Positions 21,376-22,686 of a DNA stretch of 22,686 nt are shown one piece after another. A program made the position numbers and the translations under genes. The notes under the pieces were generated by a model, which had not been told where the DNA came from, did not search any database, and saw only the letters and a program-made list of their open reading frames with translations. The stretch spans positions 1 to 22,686 of the forward strand of contig WQUE01000196.1 of assembly GCA_009785885.1 (NCBI GenBank), in the 5' to 3' direction. Each line of letters opens with the position of its first letter. Position 1 is the first letter of the stretch. The stretch comes from Actinomycetes bacterium (GTDB lineage Bacteria; Actinomycetota; Actinomycetes; Propionibacteriales; Propionibacteriaceae).

Positions 21376-22686
21376 ATGTCACAGCCAAGCCCGGCATCGT
21401 CTGGCCCAGGAGGCCTCCAGCCACCCCCGGGTGCGTATCCGCCGGTCCCGGGTGCGACCTGGCCCGCGGCGCCGCTGTCGTCGCCGCCCGTCCAGACGAC
21501 CACGCCCGCCGCCGCGCCCCGGTGGGGCGCCCAACTCATCGCTGGGGGTCTGGCGATCCTGGCGCTCGTCTTCTCGTTCCTCCAGTACTACACCGTCGCC
21601 CGCGCCAGCATCACGTTCTCCATCGGCGGGATCAGCCAGACGGCACAGATCGGCCTTGACAAGGCGCGCATCAACGCCTGGATCGGCGGGACGCCCGCCC
21701 GTCTCGGGCAATCGACGTCCTGGATGGTCGGTCTGTTGGCCCCGGCCGGGATTGTGCTGGTCTGCCTGGCGGGCATCCTGACGCTCATTGTCATGCTGTC
21801 GTTACGCTCGACGGCCGGACGCGGACGTAGGCTCAGCCTGGCAGCCCTGGCGCTCGGGGTGGTGGGTCTGGTCGGTATCGTCCTCAGTGGGTTCATCACC
21901 CCGAACCTGGCCGGCCTCATCGACCGGACCGGGAGCACCCAATTGGGGACCGCCTGGGACTACATCAGGAACTCCTTGTCGTGGACCGTCCAGCTGGACC
22001 GCGCCCTCGGCTTCTGGCTCGTCTTGGGGTGCGCCGTGCTCGCCGTGGTCTTCATGGTCGTCGGGCTGCCGCCGGCTTCACCGCCCCTCCGCCGCGACGT
22101 GTCCGCCGCCATTCCGTCAGGCGCGGGTGCCGCTGGACCCGGCCCATCCGCGCCGGCGATGGCTCAATCCGCTGCCGTGACGACGTGGCCTGCCCCACCA
22201 TCGGGCTGGATGCCGCCCACCGCGGCGACACCGAACCCTGCCGTGCCGGTCGAGATGCCTGTCGCGGGGCCCCTCACCCCTGCGCCCGCACCCGAGCCGC
22301 ACCCGGTGGCCGAACCGGTCGGAACTCCCCCGTCCGACCTACCCGGACGAGCCGACGAACCACCCGCAGACACGGGCGAGCCTGAACCGGCGCCCTCCGA
22401 AGCCCCTGCACCGGAGCCCTCCGACGCCCTTGCACCGGACATTCCGGCCGTGCCCGCGGACATCGCCGGTGGCCCGACAGGCGCAGTCGACGAGCTGACC
22501 GCTGGGACGAGCGCTGCCAGCGACGGGTCCTCCCCCGACGACACCACACCGGAGCCCGAGCCCGAACCCGAACCCGAACCCGAACCCGAACCGACGGTGC
22601 CCGACGACACCACATCGGAGCCCGAACCCGAACCGGAGCCCGAACCCGAGCCGGCCGTGCCCGACGAGACCGCACCGGAGCCCGAA
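21376..22686 (+). CDS. Membrane protein with acidic Pro/Glu-repeat C-terminus, partial at 3' end
   Basis: The frame is open from ATG 21376 to the window edge (437 codons) and the end is missing. The N-terminal 48 residues are Pro/Ala-rich. Four hydrophobic helices follow at about 53-73, 117-140, 153-173 and 211-231, so both ends are predicted on the same side, likely the cytoplasm. From about 235 onward the chain is Pro/Ala-rich and increasingly acidic, ending in Glu-Pro dipeptide runs (392-406 and 415-426, with a third starting at the edge). I do not recognise a family; no enzymatic motif is visible in the part shown. It is divergent from rplY over a 232 bp gap. The Glu-Pro tail would be an extended, negatively charged spacer, and a further domain may follow outside the window. 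Confidence 0.75.
   Translation, partial: MSQPSPASSGPGGLQPPPGAYPPVPGATWPAAPLSSPPVQTTTPAAAPRWGAQLIAGGLAILALVFSFLQYYTVARASITFSIGGISQTAQIGLDKARINAWIGGTPARLGQSTSWMVGLLAPAGIVLVCLAGILTLIVMLSLRSTAGRGRRLSLAALALGVVGLVGIVLSGFITPNLAGLIDRTGSTQLGTAWDYIRNSLSWTVQLDRALGFWLVLGCAVLAVVFMVVGLPPASPPLRRDVSAAIPSGAGAAGPGPSAPAMAQSAAVTTWPAPPSGWMPPTAATPNPAVPVEMPVAGPLTPAPAPEPHPVAEPVGTPPSDLPGRADEPPADTGEPEPAPSEAPAPEPSDALAPDIPAVPADIAGGPTGAVDELTAGTSAASDGSSPDDTTPEPEPEPEPEPEPEPTVPDDTTSEPEPEPEPEPEPAVPDETAPEPE
22392..22439 (+). repeat. 24 bp tandem duplication in the membrane protein gene
   Basis: Two adjacent 24 bp units (22392-22415 and 22416-22439) differ at a few bases and encode near-identical octapeptides around PSEAPAPE and PSDALAPD. 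Confidence 0.6.
22549..22686 (+). repeat. CCCGAA hexanucleotide tandem repeats within a longer repeat unit
   Basis: Runs of a CCCGAA/CCCGAG 6-mer (22549-22593, 22618-22653, and from 22675) encode Glu-Pro dipeptides. They lie within a larger unit that opens with CCCGACGA at 22534, 22600 and 22660, giving spacings of 66 and 60 bp. The in-frame 6 bp unit could change copy number without a frameshift. Confidence 0.75.

Overview
The window is GC-rich, gene-dense DNA with 23 protein-coding genes, two of them cut by the window ends. I see no rRNA, tRNA, CRISPR array, insertion sequence or phage gene. It comes from an actinobacterium. The evidence is the DUF3117 and DivIVA-like small genes, a GT4-type GlgA next to GlgC, a 7Fe ferredoxin beside DapC, and the actinobacterial TatB, LOG and PepN types. 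The family cannot be fixed from the sequence; something near the Propionibacteriaceae is a guess.

Left part (1-11460): a CapA-like lipoprotein (partial), tatB, dapA, a family-3 O-methyltransferase, an NCS2 uracil/xanthine permease, glgC and glgA (divergent), DUF3117, a DivIVA-like membrane protein, a LOG-family protein, a lysozyme-like exported protein, dapC and the ferredoxin fdxA. Read from right to left, the genes fdxA, dapC, LOG, DivIVA-like, DUF3117, glgA, glgC, O-methyltransferase and tatB keep the order and relative orientation that I recall for Mycobacterium tuberculosis Rv1177 to Rv1224. Several genes are missing and others are inserted. The contents point to central anabolism: the lysine/diaminopimelate branch (dapA, dapC) and ADP-glucose based alpha-glucan synthesis (glgC, glgA).

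Middle part (11531-15512): a large zinc aminopeptidase N and, divergent from it, class II fumarase. Between fumC and the next operon is a 161 bp gap holding a tight G-quadruplex motif, nested inverted repeats, a -10 box with a dyad, and a leader hairpin.

Right part (15674-22686): a three-gene TrpXYZ-like ABC importer (lipoprotein binding protein, permease, ATPase) closed by a hairpin; nadD-rsfS, translationally coupled; rplY-pth on the opposite strand; and a partial four-helix membrane protein with a long acidic Pro/Glu repeat tail running off the window.

The most striking genome-wide style signal is leaderless expression. Ten of the 23 genes have a -10 hexamer (eight TAnnnT, two GACGAT) ending just 6-7 nt before the start codon, which fixes their starts. 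I found no convincing wholly new multi-gene system. The best candidates for new biology are the regulatory regions and the two unfamiliar envelope proteins.
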